A stretch of 64,000 nt of DNA from Dietzia sp. ANT_WB102 (GCF_008369165.1 NZ_VOBA01000001.1:1977630-2041629); one strand, 5' to 3'; positions 26,033-35,617 are shown, counted from the stretch's first letter. Program-made: numbers and translations. Notes: a model not told the origin generated them from the letters alone.

Positions 26033-28612
26033 ATGGATCATGCACCGACCCCCGCCGATCCCGAGCCCACGGCGTCGGCCATGCGGCGCGCCCTGCGCCG
26101 GGCCTCCGACGGTCTCACCCTGGACGTCACCGAGGCGGCGGTACTGCTCGCAGCCCGGGGTGGTGACCTGGTGCGCCTGACCTCCCTCTCCGCCGCTCGC
26201 CGGGACGCCCGCCTGACTGACGAGGGCCGCCCAGGGGTGGTGACCTACTCGCGCAAGGTCTTCGTCCCGCTGACGCGACTGTGCCGGGACCGCTGCCACT
26301 ACTGCACGTTTGTCACCGTGCCGGGCAAGCTCCGCGCCGCGGGCGAGGGAATGTTCCTCGACCCCGACGAGGTCATCGAGCTGTGCCGGCGTGGCGCGGA
26401 GGCCGGGTGTAAGGAGGCGCTGTTCACGCTAGGCGACCGGCCCGAGGACCGTTGGCCCGAAGCGCAGGAATGGCTCGAGTCCCGCGGCTACTCATCGACG
26501 CTGGACTACGTGCGCGCCATGGCCATCCGCGTGCTGGAGGAGACCGGGCTACTTCCGCACCTCAACCCCGGGGTGATGAGCTGGGCCGAACTGTCCACGC
26601 TCAAGCCGGTCGCCCCGTCGATGGGGATGATGCTCGAGACCACCGCCACGCGGCTGTTCACCACCCCGGGCGAGTGCCACTACGGCAGCCCGGACAAGGA
26701 CCCGGCCGTGCGGTTGCGCACCCTCACCGACGCCGGGCGCCTCGCCGTGCCGTTCACCACCGGGATTCTGGTCGGGATCGGGGAGAGCCGCACCGAGCGT
26801 GCGCAGAGTCTGCTCGCGCTGGCCGGACTCGCCCGCGAGTTCGGACACCTGCAGGAGGTGATCGTCCAGAACTTTCGCGCCAAGCCCGACACTGCCATGC
26901 GTGCGGCGGACGACGCGGACACCGACGAGTTCCTCGCCGCGATCGCCGTCGCGCGCCTGGTGCTCGACTCGCGCGTGGCCGTGCAGGCCCCGCCCAACCT
27001 GGTCGACCGCCGCGACGTTGTGGCACTCATCGATGCCGGGGTGGACGACCTGGGGGGGATCTCGCCGCTCACCCCGGACCACGTCAACCCCGAGCGGCCG
27101 TGGCCGCACCTGGACGAACTCCGCGCCGACCTTGCCGCGCGCGGGTGGACGCTCACCGAACGCCTCACCGCGCACCCCCGCTACGTCGGTGCGGGCGACG
27201 CATGGATCGACCCCAGGGTGGCGGGCCACGTCCGCGCATTGGCGGACCCGTCGACCGGGCTCGCTGCGGTGGGGGACGACGACGAAGTGCTGCAGCCACA
27301 GGGACGACCCTGGCAGGAACCCGACGACGACTGGGACTCGAGCGGACGGACCGATCTGCACACCGCGATCGACTCTGTGGGCCGCAACACCGACACCCGG
27401 TCGGACATCGGCGAGGCCTTCGGCAACTGGGACGTCATCCGGGCCCGCGCGGCGGAATTAGGGGCGGCCGCTCTGACGCCGGAACGTGCGGACTCCGACG
27501 TGGTGGCTGCGCTGCGGGCCGCGGAATCCGATCCAGCCGCGCTCACCGATGAGCAGTACCTCGCGCTGGCCACCGCCACCGGAGACGGGCTGGCGGCCGT
27601 GGCGGGGCTTGCCGACCGGCTCCGCGCCGACGTGGTGGGGGAGACGGTGACCTACGTGGTCAACCGCAACATCAACTTCTCGAACATCTGTTACACCGGC
27701 TGTCGATTCTGTGCATTCGCCCAGCGCAAGGGCGATGCGGACGCGTTTTCGCTCTCCGCCGCGGAGGTCGCCGACCGTGCCTACGAGGCGTACGTGTCCG
27801 GTGCATCCGAGGTGTGCATGCAGGGAGGCATCGATCCGGACCTCCCGGTGTCCGGGTACGCCGACCTCGTCCGCGCGGTCAAGGAGCGGGTCCCGTCCAT
27901 GCACGTGCACGCGTTCAGCCCGATGGAGATCTCCAATGGCGCGTCGCGGTCCGGTGTCGGCGTCCGGGAATGGCTCACGGAGCTCCGCGCGGCGGGACTG
28001 GACACCATTCCCGGCACCGCCGCGGAGATCCTCGACGACGAGGTCCGCTGGGTCTTGACCAAGGGAAAACTGCCGGCCGCCGAGTGGATCGACATCGTCA
28101 CCACCGCCCACGAGGTGGGCCTACGGTCAAGTTCTACGATGATGTACGGCCATGTCGACACCCCGCAGCACTGGGTGGCGCACCTGCGGACCCTTCGCGG
28201 GATCCAGGATCGGACCGGCGGGTTCACCGAGTTCGTCCCGCTGCCGTTCGTGCACCGCAGCGCGCCCCTGTACCTTGCCGGTGCATCCCGTCCCGGACCG
28301 ACCCGTGAGGAGAACGTCGCCGTCCACGCTCTGGCCCGGATCATGCTCCATGGCTCGATTGACCACGTGCAGACCAGCTGGGTCAAACTCGGGGTTGCAG
28401 GGACACGGACGATGCTGAGTTCCGGTGCCGATGATCTGGGCGGAACCCTGATGGAGGAGACCATCTCGCGGATGGCCGGCGCGGAGAACGGCTCCGCGAA
28501 AACGCCGGAGGAGATCGAGGAGATCGCCACCGGGATCGGGCGGCCCGTCCGTCGACGCAACACCGTCTACGGATCCGCGCCCCGACCCATCGGAGTGACT
28601 GTCGTCACATAG
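26033..28612 (+). CDS. fbiC: FO synthase, fused CofG-CofH (two radical SAM domains)
   Basis: Makes FO (7,8-didemethyl-8-hydroxy-5-deazariboflavin), the chromophore of coenzyme F420, from tyrosine and 5-amino-6-ribitylamino-uracil. The 859-residue chain fuses both halves. The CofG-like half has the radical SAM cluster motif Cys84-x3-Cys88-x2-Cys91 (CRDRCHYC). The CofH-like half has Cys553-x3-Cys557-x2-Cys560 (CYTGCRFC). MMETT-type residues in the first half ([14 protein letters not shown]) and [16 protein letters not shown] with [11 protein letters not shown] in the second match FbiC. The fused form is typical of actinobacteria. It proves capacity for the first F420 step; the fbiA/B/D genes are not in the window. 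Confidence 0.95.
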   Translation: MDHAPTPADPEPTASAMRRALRRASDGLTLDVTEAAVLLAARGGDLVRLTSLSAARRDARLTDEGRPGVVTYSRKVFVPLTRLCRDRCHYCTFVTVPGKLRAAGEGMFLDPDEVIELCRRGAEAGCKEALFTLGDRPEDRWPEAQEWLESRGYSSTLDYVRAMAIRVLEETGLLPHLNPGVMSWAELSTLKPVAPSMGMMLETTATRLFTTPGECHYGSPDKDPAVRLRTLTDAGRLAVPFTTGILVGIGESRTERAQSLLALAGLAREFGHLQEVIVQNFRAKPDTAMRAADDADTDEFLAAIAVARLVLDSRVAVQAPPNLVDRRDVVALIDAGVDDLGGISPLTPDHVNPERPWPHLDELRADLAARGWTLTERLTAHPRYVGAGDAWIDPRVAGHVRALADPSTGLAAVGDDDEVLQPQGRPWQEPDDDWDSSGRTDLHTAIDSVGRNTDTRSDIGEAFGNWDVIRARAAELGAAALTPERADSDVVAALRAAESDPAALTDEQYLALATATGDGLAAVAGLADRLRADVVGETVTYVVNRNINFSNICYTGCRFCAFAQRKGDADAFSLSAAEVADRAYEAYVSGASEVCMQGGIDPDLPVSGYADLVRAVKERVPSMHVHAFSPMEISNGASRSGVGVREWLTELRAAGLDTIPGTAAEILDDEVRWVLTKGKLPAAEWIDIVTTAHEVGLRSSSTMMYGHVDTPQHWVAHLRTLRGIQDRTGGFTEFVPLPFVHRSAPLYLAGASRPGPTREENVAVHALARIMLHGSIDHVQTSWVKLGVAGTRTMLSSGADDLGGTLMEETISRMAGAENGSAKTPEEIEEIATGIGRPVRRRNTVYGSAPRPIGVTVVT

Positions 28613-28698
28613 TCGGATCCCCTCGTGGGGCGGCGTCCGTATCCGCGTGCCCTGTGACATACGATGCAATCCATACCGCTACGAGGAAGGTGGCTGAC

Positions 28699-29022
28699 GT
28701 GACCTACACGATCGCCGAGCCGTGCGTCGACGTGATGGACAAGTCCTGCGTCGAGGAATGTCCTGTCGACTGCATCTACGAGGGTGGGCGGATGCTGTAC
28801 ATCCACCCTGACGAGTGTGTCGACTGTGGAGCGTGTGAGCCTGTCTGTCCCGTGGAGGCCATCTTCTACGAGGACGACGTCCCGGATGAGTGGACCGAGT
28901 ACAACGCCGCGAACGCCGACTTCTTCGTCGAGCTGGGATCGCCGGGCGGAGCGGCGAAGGTCGGCAAGGTCGACTACGACGTGCCGATGGTCAAGGCGCT
29001 CCCGCCCATGAACCAGGAGTGA
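28699..29022 (+). CDS. fdxC: 7Fe ferredoxin (FdxC/FdxA type)
   Basis: A 107-residue soluble ferredoxin that carries low-potential electrons. The N-terminal cluster residues Cys9, Cys17, Cys21 and Cys25 (in the order C-x7-C-x3-C-x3-C) and the second set Cys40, Cys43, Cys46 and Cys50 (CVDCGACEPVCP) fit one [3Fe-4S] and one [4Fe-4S] cluster. The acidic C-terminal tail is typical of mycobacterial FdxA/FdxC. The GTG start at 28699 has AGGAAGG upstream. A TACGAT -10 candidate at 28660-28665 gives a leader of roughly 28 nt. It is followed at once by dapC, as fdxC is by Rv1178 in M. tuberculosis. Confidence 0.93.
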   Translation: MTYTIAEPCVDVMDKSCVEECPVDCIYEGGRMLYIHPDECVDCGACEPVCPVEAIFYEDDVPDEWTEYNAANADFFVELGSPGGAAKVGKVDYDVPMVKALPPMNQE

Positions 29023-29027
29023 TCCCG

Positions 29028-30140
29028 GTGGTGTCGCGCCCGGAGCGTCGACCGCCCGGGCGCGCGCTCCCGGTGTTCCCCTGGGACACCCTCGTCGATG
29101 CGCGCGCCCGCGCCACGGCGCACTCGGATGGTCTCGTCGACCTCACCGTCGGAACGCCCGTCGACCCCGTCGCCCCCGTCATCCGCGAAGCGCTCGCCGC
29201 CGTTTCCGCCGAACCCGGATATCCCACGACAGTCGGTACGCCAGCCCTACGGCGGGCCGTGGTCGACGCGCTTGAGCGCCGGTACGGGATCACCGGTCTG
29301 ACACCCGACGCCGTCCTGCCGGCGATAGGGACCAAGGAGCTCATCGCGGGGCTGCCCGCCCAGCTCGGATTCGGGCCGGGCCACACCGTCGTCGTGCCGG
29401 AGGTCGCCTACCCGACCTACGAGGTCGGCGCGCTGCTGGCGGGAGCGACCGTGGTCCGTGCCGACTCGCTCACGCAACTCGGCCCCTCCTCGCCGGCCCT
29501 GCTCTACCTCAACTCGCCGTCGAACCCGAGCGGCAAGGTTCTCGGCGTGGACCACCTGCGCAAGGTCGTCGGTTGGGCCCGCGATCGCGGCGTGATCGTG
29601 GCATCCGACGAGTGCTACCTCGGCCTGGTCTGGGAGGGCGAGGCGCCCTCGATCCTCGACCCCCGAGTGTCCGACGGCGATCACACTGGACTCCTGGCAC
29701 TGCACTCTCTGTCCAAGACCTCCAACCTCGCGTCCTACCGCGCCGGGTTCGTCGCCGGCGACCCGGGCTTGGTCGCCGATTTGCTCGCTGTGCGTAAGCA
29801 CTCCGGGATGATGATGCCGCTGCCCGTCCAATCGGCCATGACGGCTGCGCTGGGCGACGATGCACACGAGGCCGAGCAGCGGGAGCGCTACCGGGCCCGG
29901 CGGGAGCGTCTGCTGCCCGCTGTCGAGGCTGCAGGCTTCCGGATCGACTACTCCGAGGCCGGGCTATATCTGTGGGCCACCCGGGACGAACCCTGCCGGG
30001 ACACCGTCGATTGGTTCGCGGCGCGCGGCGTGCTGGTGGCGCCCGGCGAGTTCTACGGGCCTGCCGGGGCGCGACACGTTCGCATCGCGCTCACCGCGAC
30101 CGACGCCACGGTGGACGAAGCTGTGCGGCGGCTGGGCTGA
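29028..30140 (+). CDS. dapC: Succinyldiaminopimelate transaminase
   Basis: A PLP aminotransferase, class I/II, that converts N-succinyl-2-amino-6-ketopimelate to N-succinyl-LL-2,6-diaminopimelate in the succinylase branch of lysine/DAP synthesis. The 370-residue protein has NSPSNPSGKVLG, SDECYLGLVWEG and the PLP lysine Lys230 in SLSKTSN; RAGFVAGD holds a phosphate-contacting Arg. The GTG at 29028 is chosen because AGGAG (29015-29019, inside the end of fdxC) is 8 nt upstream; GTGs at 29019 and 29031 are alternatives. The nearby dapD and dapE support the assignment over other class I aminotransferases. Confidence 0.88.
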   Translation: MVSRPERRPPGRALPVFPWDTLVDARARATAHSDGLVDLTVGTPVDPVAPVIREALAAVSAEPGYPTTVGTPALRRAVVDALERRYGITGLTPDAVLPAIGTKELIAGLPAQLGFGPGHTVVVPEVAYPTYEVGALLAGATVVRADSLTQLGPSSPALLYLNSPSNPSGKVLGVDHLRKVVGWARDRGVIVASDECYLGLVWEGEAPSILDPRVSDGDHTGLLALHSLSKTSNLASYRAGFVAGDPGLVADLLAVRKHSGMMMPLPVQSAMTAALGDDAHEAEQRERYRARRERLLPAVEAAGFRIDYSEAGLYLWATRDEPCRDTVDWFAARGVLVAPGEFYGPAGARHVRIALTATDATVDEAVRRLG

Positions 30141-30306
30141 GCCGCAGCCGGGGCGACGACGACCCCGGACCCGGACCCGGAAGCCCCCGTCTAGCGGGCC
30201 TGCCCGTCATTTCGAGGCATGGAGTCACCGAGTCCTGCTCGAGGGGTTGAGATCCTGGGGGCTCGCTGCACGGAGTGACTCGACTCGTTCGCGAGCCAGC
30301 CAGGAC

Positions 30307-30343
30307 GGCGTGTGCCGCCCCGGGGAACGGGGCGGCACACGCC
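30307..30343. terminator. Bidirectional terminator between dapC and dapD
   Basis: Perfect 15-nt arms (ggcgtgtgccgcccc and its reverse complement) enclose a 7-nt loop, between two convergent genes. It is 31 nt from the dapD stop and 166 nt after the dapC stop. The rest of the 234-bp gap shows no gene. Confidence 0.88.
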
Positions 30344-30374
30344 TATGACCAGGGCGCGCGTCGCGTTGGCGTCG

Positions 30375-31343
30375 TCAGTCGTTGGCGTGCAGGTCCGCGT
30401 TGAGCTCGACGCCTTCTCGCTTCCACGGCACCGCTTCGACGGCACCGGACAGGGAGTTGCGCCGGAACAGCAGGTTGTCCATGCCCGAGAGCTGGCCGGC
30501 CTTCACGGGCTCCCGCTCCGCCCAGGCACCCGCCCGGACGTCCACCTTGGTGCCGGCGGTGACGTACAGCCCGGCCTCGACCACGCAGTCGTCGCCGAGG
30601 GAGATCCCCACGCCCGAGTTTGCGCCAAGCAGGCAGCGCTCGCCGATCGAGATGGTTTCCTTACCGCCGCCGGAGAGTGTGCCCATGATCGAGGCGCCGC
30701 CACCGACATCGGAATCGGCGCCGACGACGACGCCCGCGGAGATGCGGCCCTCGACCATCGACGCGCCCAAGGTGCCCGCGTTGAAGTTGACGAACCCCTC
30801 GTGCATGACCGTGGTGCCCTCGGCGAGGTGTGCGCCCAGGCGGACGCGATCGGCGTCGGCGATGCGCACGCCCGACGGGACGACGTAGTCCACCATTCGG
30901 GGGAACTTGTCCACGCCGTACACGGTGACCGGGCCGCGGGCGCGCAGTTTCGCACGCACAAGTTCGAAACCCTGGACCGCGCACGGCCCGAAGTTCGTCC
31001 ACACGACATTGCTCAACTTTCCGAACAGGCCATCCATGTTCGCGAAGTGCGGCTTGATGAGGCGATGGCTGATCAGGTGGAGTCGGAGGTAGGCGTCGTA
31101 GGCGTCAGCCGGCGGTTCGGTCAGGTCCTCGATCTCCACCCGGACAGCCACCTTGTCGACCCCTCGATCGGTGTCCGGACCGGCCAGCGGCGCCAGCTCG
31201 GCTGGCACCTCGTCGCCGGACAGGACCCGGTGACCGCTGGCGGATGCGGCGCCCAGCTCCGGCTCGGGGTACCACACGTCGAGAACGGTGTGGTCAGACG
31301 TCAGTGTGGCGATCCCGGTGGCCACGGCTCCATGTGCACTCAT
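30375..31343 (-). CDS. dapD: 2,3,4,5-tetrahydropyridine-2,6-dicarboxylate N-succinyltransferase (actinobacterial type)
   Basis: Adds a succinyl group from succinyl-CoA to tetrahydrodipicolinate, committing it to the succinylase route to DAP and lysine. The 322-residue length and sequence fit the actinobacterial DapD family, which differs from the 274-residue E. coli type. The C-terminal half is a left-handed beta-helix of hexapeptide repeats, seen as short I/V/A-G-x turns ([39 protein letters not shown]). The ATG at 31343 is 7 nt after a TAACAT -10 motif. It is divergent from dapE by 61 bp. Confidence 0.93.
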   Translation of the reverse strand: MSAHGAVATGIATLTSDHTVLDVWYPEPELGAASASGHRVLSGDEVPAELAPLAGPDTDRGVDKVAVRVEIEDLTEPPADAYDAYLRLHLISHRLIKPHFANMDGLFGKLSNVVWTNFGPCAVQGFELVRAKLRARGPVTVYGVDKFPRMVDYVVPSGVRIADADRVRLGAHLAEGTTVMHEGFVNFNAGTLGASMVEGRISAGVVVGADSDVGGGASIMGTLSGGGKETISIGERCLLGANSGVGISLGDDCVVEAGLYVTAGTKVDVRAGAWAEREPVKAGQLSGMDNLLFRRNSLSGAVEAVPWKREGVELNADLHAND

Positions 31344-31350
31344 GGCCCCG

Positions 31351-31356
31351 ATGTTA
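31351..31356 (-). promoter_or_regulatory. -10 hexamer TAACAT of dapD (leaderless type)
   Basis: TAACAT on the minus strand ends 7 nt (CGGGGCC) before the dapD ATG at 31343. Confidence 0.5.
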
Positions 31357-31391
31357 GCGGTCGCCCCCGACGTGCACGGGCCACGGGCAAC

Positions 31392-31397
31392 TAAGGT
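31392..31397 (+). promoter_or_regulatory. -10 hexamer TAAGGT of dapE (leaderless type)
   Basis: TAAGGT ends 7 nt (GTATACC) before the dapE GTG at 31405. With the dapD -10 it makes a compact 61-bp divergent promoter region. Confidence 0.5.
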
Positions 31398-31404
31398 GTA
31401 TACC

Positions 31405-32568
31405 GTGACCGCTGCCCTCGATCTGACCGCAGACCCGGTCGACCTCACCCGCGCCCTGGTCGACATCCCCAGTCCCTCCCGGGAGGAGGACGCTATCGCC
31501 TCCGCGGTGCACGAGGCGCTCGCCACGACCGTCGCGGGGTTCATCGGGCCCGCCGCGGGCCGGGCCGAGGTCGTGCGGGACGGCAACCGGGTGCTCGCGC
31601 GGACCACACGCGGATTGCCGACCAGGGTCGTGCTCGCCGGACATCTCGACACGGTCCCGCTGGCCGACAATGTCCCGTGCCGGGTCACCGGCGAGGGGGC
31701 GGACATGGTCCTCCACGGATGCGGGACCGTGGACATGAAGTCCGGGGACGCAGTGTTCCTGCACCTGTTCGCGGCCCTGGCGGACTCCGAGGACCTGGCC
31801 CACGACCTCACGTTGGTCTTCTACGACTGCGAGGAGATCGAGGCCACGGCCAACGGTCTCGGTGTCCTCGAGCGCACTCACCGCGACTGGCTGGCGGGCG
31901 ACGTGGCGATCCTCGGGGAGCCGACCGGCGGGCTCATTGAAGCCGGTTGCCAGGGGACCCTCCGGATCCGGGTCCACGCCCGGGGAGTGCGAGCCCACTC
32001 CGCGCGGAGTTGGCTGGGCGACAACGCCGTCCACCGGCTGGCTCCGGTGCTCGCCGCACTCGGCGCCTACGAGGCCCGGTCGGTGGACATCGACGGGTGC
32101 GTCTACCGTGAGGGCCTGCAGGCGGTACGGATGTCTGCAGGTGTCGCCGGAAACACGGTCCCGGACGAGGCGTGGCTCGATGTGAACTTCCGTTCAGCCC
32201 CGGACCGGGACACCGAGGCGGCACTCGGGCGCGCCCTCGACGCACTGGGCCTGAGCGGGGTCCCGCGAGTGGGAACCGGCGAAGAGCCACCCGCCGAGCC
32301 TGGCCTGTACTGGGAGCTCACAGACCTCTCACCGGGGGCACTGCCCGGCCTCGCGGCACCCGCTGCGCTGGAGCTGGTCCGCGCGGCCGGCGGGCGGGTC
32401 CGTGCGAAATACGGGTGGACCGATGTGTCCCGTTTCGCCGCCTTGGGGATCCCTGCGGTCAACCTCGGACCTGGCGACCCCGGTATGGCCCACAAGCGCG
32501 ATGAGCACTGTCCCGCCGGTCAGATCACGGAGGTCGCCCGAGTGCTTCGTTCGTACCTCACCGGATAG
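31405..32568 (+). CDS. dapE: Succinyl-diaminopimelate desuccinylase
   Basis: An M20-family dizinc hydrolase that removes succinate from N-succinyl-LL-DAP, giving LL-DAP for lysine and peptidoglycan. In the 387-residue protein [10 protein letters not shown] holds the first zinc His and its Asp, [13 protein letters not shown] the bridging Asp, and DCEEIEA the catalytic Glu pair. The [10 protein letters not shown] segment near the C terminus has the last zinc His. The lid domain lies between about residues 175 and 290. The GTG start matches a leaderless promoter. Together with dapC and dapD it gives most of the succinylase branch within 3.6 kb. Confidence 0.93.
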   Translation: MTAALDLTADPVDLTRALVDIPSPSREEDAIASAVHEALATTVAGFIGPAAGRAEVVRDGNRVLARTTRGLPTRVVLAGHLDTVPLADNVPCRVTGEGADMVLHGCGTVDMKSGDAVFLHLFAALADSEDLAHDLTLVFYDCEEIEATANGLGVLERTHRDWLAGDVAILGEPTGGLIEAGCQGTLRIRVHARGVRAHSARSWLGDNAVHRLAPVLAALGAYEARSVDIDGCVYREGLQAVRMSAGVAGNTVPDEAWLDVNFRSAPDRDTEAALGRALDALGLSGVPRVGTGEEPPAEPGLYWELTDLSPGALPGLAAPAALELVRAAGGRVRAKYGWTDVSRFAALGIPAVNLGPGDPGMAHKRDEHCPAGQITEVARVLRSYLTG

Positions 32569-32652
32569 GGCTGAGGCCGCCCGGGATCGATTTCATCCAC
32601 GATCCGGTTACCACAGCCTCACTCTCACACCACAAAAGGAGTACCCCGGCCC

Positions 32653-33453
32653 ATGGCCCCCAACGACCCCGTCCACATGCGAGGCCCAGTCCTCGTGCGT
32701 CGTGAGAAAGGTGGCGAGCGCACCACCACCGATCAGCGCCTACTGGACAAGAACCAGGACACTGATTGGCTGCACACCGACCCGTGGCGGGTCCTTCGCA
32801 TACAAAGCGAATTCGTCAACGGCTTTGGCGCGTTGGCGGAGATGCCGGACGCGGTCAGTGTGTTCGGTTCAGCCCGCACCCGTCCCGGGGATCCCGCGTA
32901 CGAGCAGGCGGTAGAGCTCGGCCGAGCGCTGACGGAGGCCGGCTATGCGGTGGTCACCGGTGGCGGGCCCGGCCAGATGGAGGCGGCCAACAAGGGTGCG
33001 TGGGAAGCCAATGGACGGTCAGTCGGCCTGGGCATCGAACTGCCCGAGGAACAGGGCCTCAACCGGTGGGTGGACTTGGGTCTGCACTTCCGCTACTTCT
33101 TCATCCGCAAGACGATGTTCGTCAAGTACACCCAGGCATTCGTGTGCACGCCAGGCGGGTTCGGCACCCTCGACGAGTTCTTCGAGGCGATCACTCTGGT
33201 ACAGACGGACAAGATCACCCGATTCCCGATCGTGCTGCTGGGAGTGGACTTCTGGGCCCCGCTTGCCGACTGGATCCGCGGAACGCTCGCCGAGCAGGGG
33301 ATGATCTCGGCATCCGATCTCGACTTGTTCCTCGTGACCGACTCCGTATCGGAGGCCGTGGAGTACATCTGCGAAGCCCACCACCGGGCGGCGCAGACGG
33401 CGGAGGATCGTGAGGACCTGTACGGCGAGGAGCACCGCGGGGTCGAACGCTGA
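32653..33453 (+). CDS. LOG family (TIGR00730) protein, long form
   Basis: A 266-residue Rossmann-fold protein of the LOG/lysine decarboxylase-like family. The conserved pieces TGGGPGQMEAANKGAWE and PGGFGTLDEFFEA match the PGGxGTxxE nucleotide-binding signature. Family members release cytokinin bases from their ribosyl monophosphates, or more generally cleave nucleoside 5'-monophosphates. The N-terminal 60 residues (with DTDWLHTDPWRVLRIQSEF) are an extension seen in the longer actinobacterial subgroup. AAAGGAG lies 11 nt before the ATG. Its stop overlaps the next LOG gene by 1 bp (TGATG). Confidence 0.87.
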   Translation: MAPNDPVHMRGPVLVRREKGGERTTTDQRLLDKNQDTDWLHTDPWRVLRIQSEFVNGFGALAEMPDAVSVFGSARTRPGDPAYEQAVELGRALTEAGYAVVTGGGPGQMEAANKGAWEANGRSVGLGIELPEEQGLNRWVDLGLHFRYFFIRKTMFVKYTQAFVCTPGGFGTLDEFFEAITLVQTDKITRFPIVLLGVDFWAPLADWIRGTLAEQGMISASDLDLFLVTDSVSEAVEYICEAHHRAAQTAEDREDLYGEEHRGVER

Positions 33454-34007
33454 TGGCCCCGGTCCCTGGCCGTCGCGTGTGTGTCTACTGCGCCTCTTCC
33501 ACCACCGATCCGGAGCTCCTGGCCATCGCCACCGACGTGGGAGGAGCCATCGCCCGACGCGGATGGTCGCTCGTGTCCGGAGGTGGGAACATCTCGATGA
33601 TGGGCGCGCTCGCCGAGGCGGTCCGCACGGGCGGTGCACGCACCGTCGGAGTCATCCCCGAAGGTCTGCGAGTCCGGGAGGTCGCCGACACGGCGGCCGA
33701 TGAGCTCGTCGTCGTCACCTCCATGCGTGAACGCAAGCGCGAGATGGAGGAGCGCTCCGACGCCTTCCTCACGTTGCCCGGCGGTATCGGCACCTTGGAG
33801 GAGATGTTCGAAATGTGGACCTCGGCCTCCTTGGGTTTCCATCACAAACCGGTGGTCCTTTACGACCCCATCGGGTTCTACCGCCCTCTGCTCGACTGGG
33901 TCGGGGAGCTTGCAGAGCGCGGGCTGGTCAAGCACGAGGCCCTGGAGAGTCTGGTGGTGCGCGACGACCTCGATGCCGCGCTGGACGCCTGTGGCGGCCG
34001 CCGGTGA
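33453..34007 (+). CDS. LOG family (TIGR00730) protein, short form (Rv1205-like)
   Basis: A 184-residue cytokinin riboside 5'-monophosphate phosphoribohydrolase (LOG) type protein. It has GRRVCVYCASS at the N terminus, SGGGNISMMGALAEAV, MRERKREMEERSDAF and LPGGIGTLEEMFE; the last two carry the Arg and Glu of the active site in characterised LOGs. In M. tuberculosis the single LOG Rv1205 lies at this place and its activity yields cytokinins, whose breakdown gives aldehydes. The likely product here is a free N6-modified adenine, but the nucleotide substrate is inference. It overlaps its neighbours at both ends. Confidence 0.9.
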   Translation: MAPVPGRRVCVYCASSTTDPELLAIATDVGGAIARRGWSLVSGGGNISMMGALAEAVRTGGARTVGVIPEGLRVREVADTAADELVVVTSMRERKREMEERSDAFLTLPGGIGTLEEMFEMWTSASLGFHHKPVVLYDPIGFYRPLLDWVGELAERGLVKHEALESLVVRDDLDAALDACGGRR

Positions 34008-34894
34008 ACACCACCGGAGGCGGCGCCGGCCCGGCGCCCACGCTGTGTGGCCGCCCGGTGCCAGTGGACCGGCCTCTCGTGATGGCGATCGTCAACCGCA
34101 CACCGGACTCCTTCTACGACCGTGGGGCGACGTACACCGACACCGCTGCGATGACCCGGGTAGAGGAAGTGGTGGCGGCAGGGGCGGACGTCCTCGACAT
34201 CGGCGGCGTCAAGGCCGGTCCCGGCGACCCGGTGGACGCCGACGAGGAGACCCGCAGGGTCGTGCCGTTCGTGGAGGCGGTGCGCGACCGCCACCCGGAT
34301 GTCGTGATCTCGATCGACACCTGGCGAGGTGAGGTCGCCAGGCGCGCGTTGGCGGCCGGGGCGGACATGGTCAACGACACGTGGGCGGGTTACGATCCCG
34401 GGGTCCTCGCCGCGGCCGCCGAGGCGGGCGCCGGGTTCGTCTGCTCCCACACGGGGGGCGCAGTGCCGCGGACAAGGCCGTTCCGCGTGGGGTATGACGA
34501 CGTCGTCCGTGATGTCGTCACCGAACTCACGGCCGCCGCCGAAAGTGCCCTCGCGGCGGGAGTCCCGGCGGACGGCGTCCTCATCGACCCCACCCACGAC
34601 TTTGGGAAGAACACCTTTCACGGCCTCGAGTTACTCCGGCGGATGGACGAGATCGTGGCTATCGGGCACCCCGTCCTCATGGCTCTGAGCAACAAGGACT
34701 TCATCGGCGAGACCTTGGACGCAGGTGTCGACGACCGGGCGGAGGGCACGTTCGCGGCCACCGCGGTCGCTGCCTACCTTGGTGCGCGGGTATTCCGCAC
34801 TCACGATGTTCCGGGGACGATGCGCGTCCTCGAGATGGTGGCCTCGATCGTGGGGACCCGCCGACCTGCCCGAACCGTCCGCGGGCTGGCTTGA
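34004..34894 (+). CDS. folP2: Dihydropteroate synthase-like protein FolP2
   Basis: A 296-residue TIM-barrel protein of the pterin-binding family. MAIVNRTPDSFYDRG is the N-terminal block with Asn and Phe contacts, DIGGVKAGPGD corresponds to the DIGGxSTRPG loop of true DHPS but lacks STRP, and VLIDPTHDFGKNTFHGLELL is the pterin-site block. This altered loop matches the mycobacterial FolP2 group (Rv1207), which does not replace FolP1 for folate synthesis. So the reaction is unknown even though the fold is clear. The GTG at 34004 overlaps the LOG stop as GTGA; an ATG at 34083 would remove the first 26 residues. Confidence 0.85.
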   Translation: MNTTGGGAGPAPTLCGRPVPVDRPLVMAIVNRTPDSFYDRGATYTDTAAMTRVEEVVAAGADVLDIGGVKAGPGDPVDADEETRRVVPFVEAVRDRHPDVVISIDTWRGEVARRALAAGADMVNDTWAGYDPGVLAAAAEAGAGFVCSHTGGAVPRTRPFRVGYDDVVRDVVTELTAAAESALAAGVPADGVLIDPTHDFGKNTFHGLELLRRMDEIVAIGHPVLMALSNKDFIGETLDAGVDDRAEGTFAATAVAAYLGARVFRTHDVPGTMRVLEMVASIVGTRRPARTVRGLA

Positions 34895-34969
34895 CTCGCC
34901 ACGCCGCCGCGCGCGGCCCGTGTGCCACACTGATCTCGGCGGTCATCACTACAGGAGGGGAGCCCGGGC

Positions 34970-35338
34970 ATGCTCACCATCGTCGTCTACGTGGTCGTCA
35001 CCCTGCTCGTGGCTGCGGGACTGTTCGCGTTGTCGCTCGTGGTGTTCGGCCGTTCTGAGGTGCTGCCACCCGTGTCGCGGGGCCATACGGTCACGCATCT
35101 CCCCGCGGGGCCGCTGACCGGGGAGGATTTCCGTTCAGTGCGCTTCGGGATGTCCGCCCGCGGCTACACCATGGCGGAGGTCGACTGGGCACTGGAGCAG
35201 GCTGCGGTCGAGATCGACCGGTTGCGTGCTCTCGTGGGTGGGGATCTCCCCGCGGGAGAGGGGAATGCGGCAAATGAGGCAGGGGCCGTGATGGACGGTC
35301 GTTCCGCTACGGCATCCGGACACGGCCGAACACGCTAG
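34970..35338 (+). CDS. DivIVA-domain membrane protein (Rv1209-like)
   Basis: A 122-residue protein with one N-terminal membrane helix (about 3-26), then a DivIVA-type motif FRSVRFGMSARGYTMAEVDW followed by a short helix, LEQAAVEIDRLRALV, and a disordered tail. The RFGxxxRGYxxxEVD pattern is the N-terminal signature of DivIVA/Wag31 proteins, but the long coiled coil is missing. It may bind curved membrane or a pole protein (inference). An AGGAGGGG precedes the ATG. In mycobacteria gpgS (Rv1208) separates folP2 from this gene; here it is absent. Confidence 0.78.
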   Translation: MLTIVVYVVVTLLVAAGLFALSLVVFGRSEVLPPVSRGHTVTHLPAGPLTGEDFRSVRFGMSARGYTMAEVDWALEQAAVEIDRLRALVGGDLPAGEGNAANEAGAVMDGRSATASGHGRTR

Positions 35339-35429
35339 AATCGTAATCATCCACTCAGCAGTACCGATCGTGGATCCGGCGCCCTATGAGTGCGCCGGAC
35401 CGCGGACAAGGACGAAGGGAAACGACTCG

Positions 35430-35597
35430 ATGGCGGCTATGAAGCCCAGGACCGGTGACGGACCGATGGAAGCGGCCAAGGAAGGCCGTGGGATCGTCAT
35501 GCGCGTCCCGCTGGAGGGTGGCGGACGCCTCGTCGTCGAGCTGACCCCCGACGAGGCGAAGTCGCTCAGCGAGGAGCTGTCGCAGGCCATCTCCTGA
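35430..35597 (+). CDS. DUF3117 small protein (Rv1211-like)
   Basis: A 55-residue protein, MAAMKPRTGDGPMEAAKEGR at the N terminus and LVVELTPDEAKSLSEELSQA near the end. This is the actinobacterial DUF3117 family, nearly invariant in Mycobacteriales and of unknown function. GAAGGGA lies 8 nt before the ATG at 35430. It is followed by a hairpin at 35618-35647. Confidence 0.88.
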   Translation: MAAMKPRTGDGPMEAAKEGRGIVMRVPLEGGGRLVVELTPDEAKSLSEELSQAIS

Positions 35598-35617
35598 TCG
35601 ATTATCTCACTGATGCT

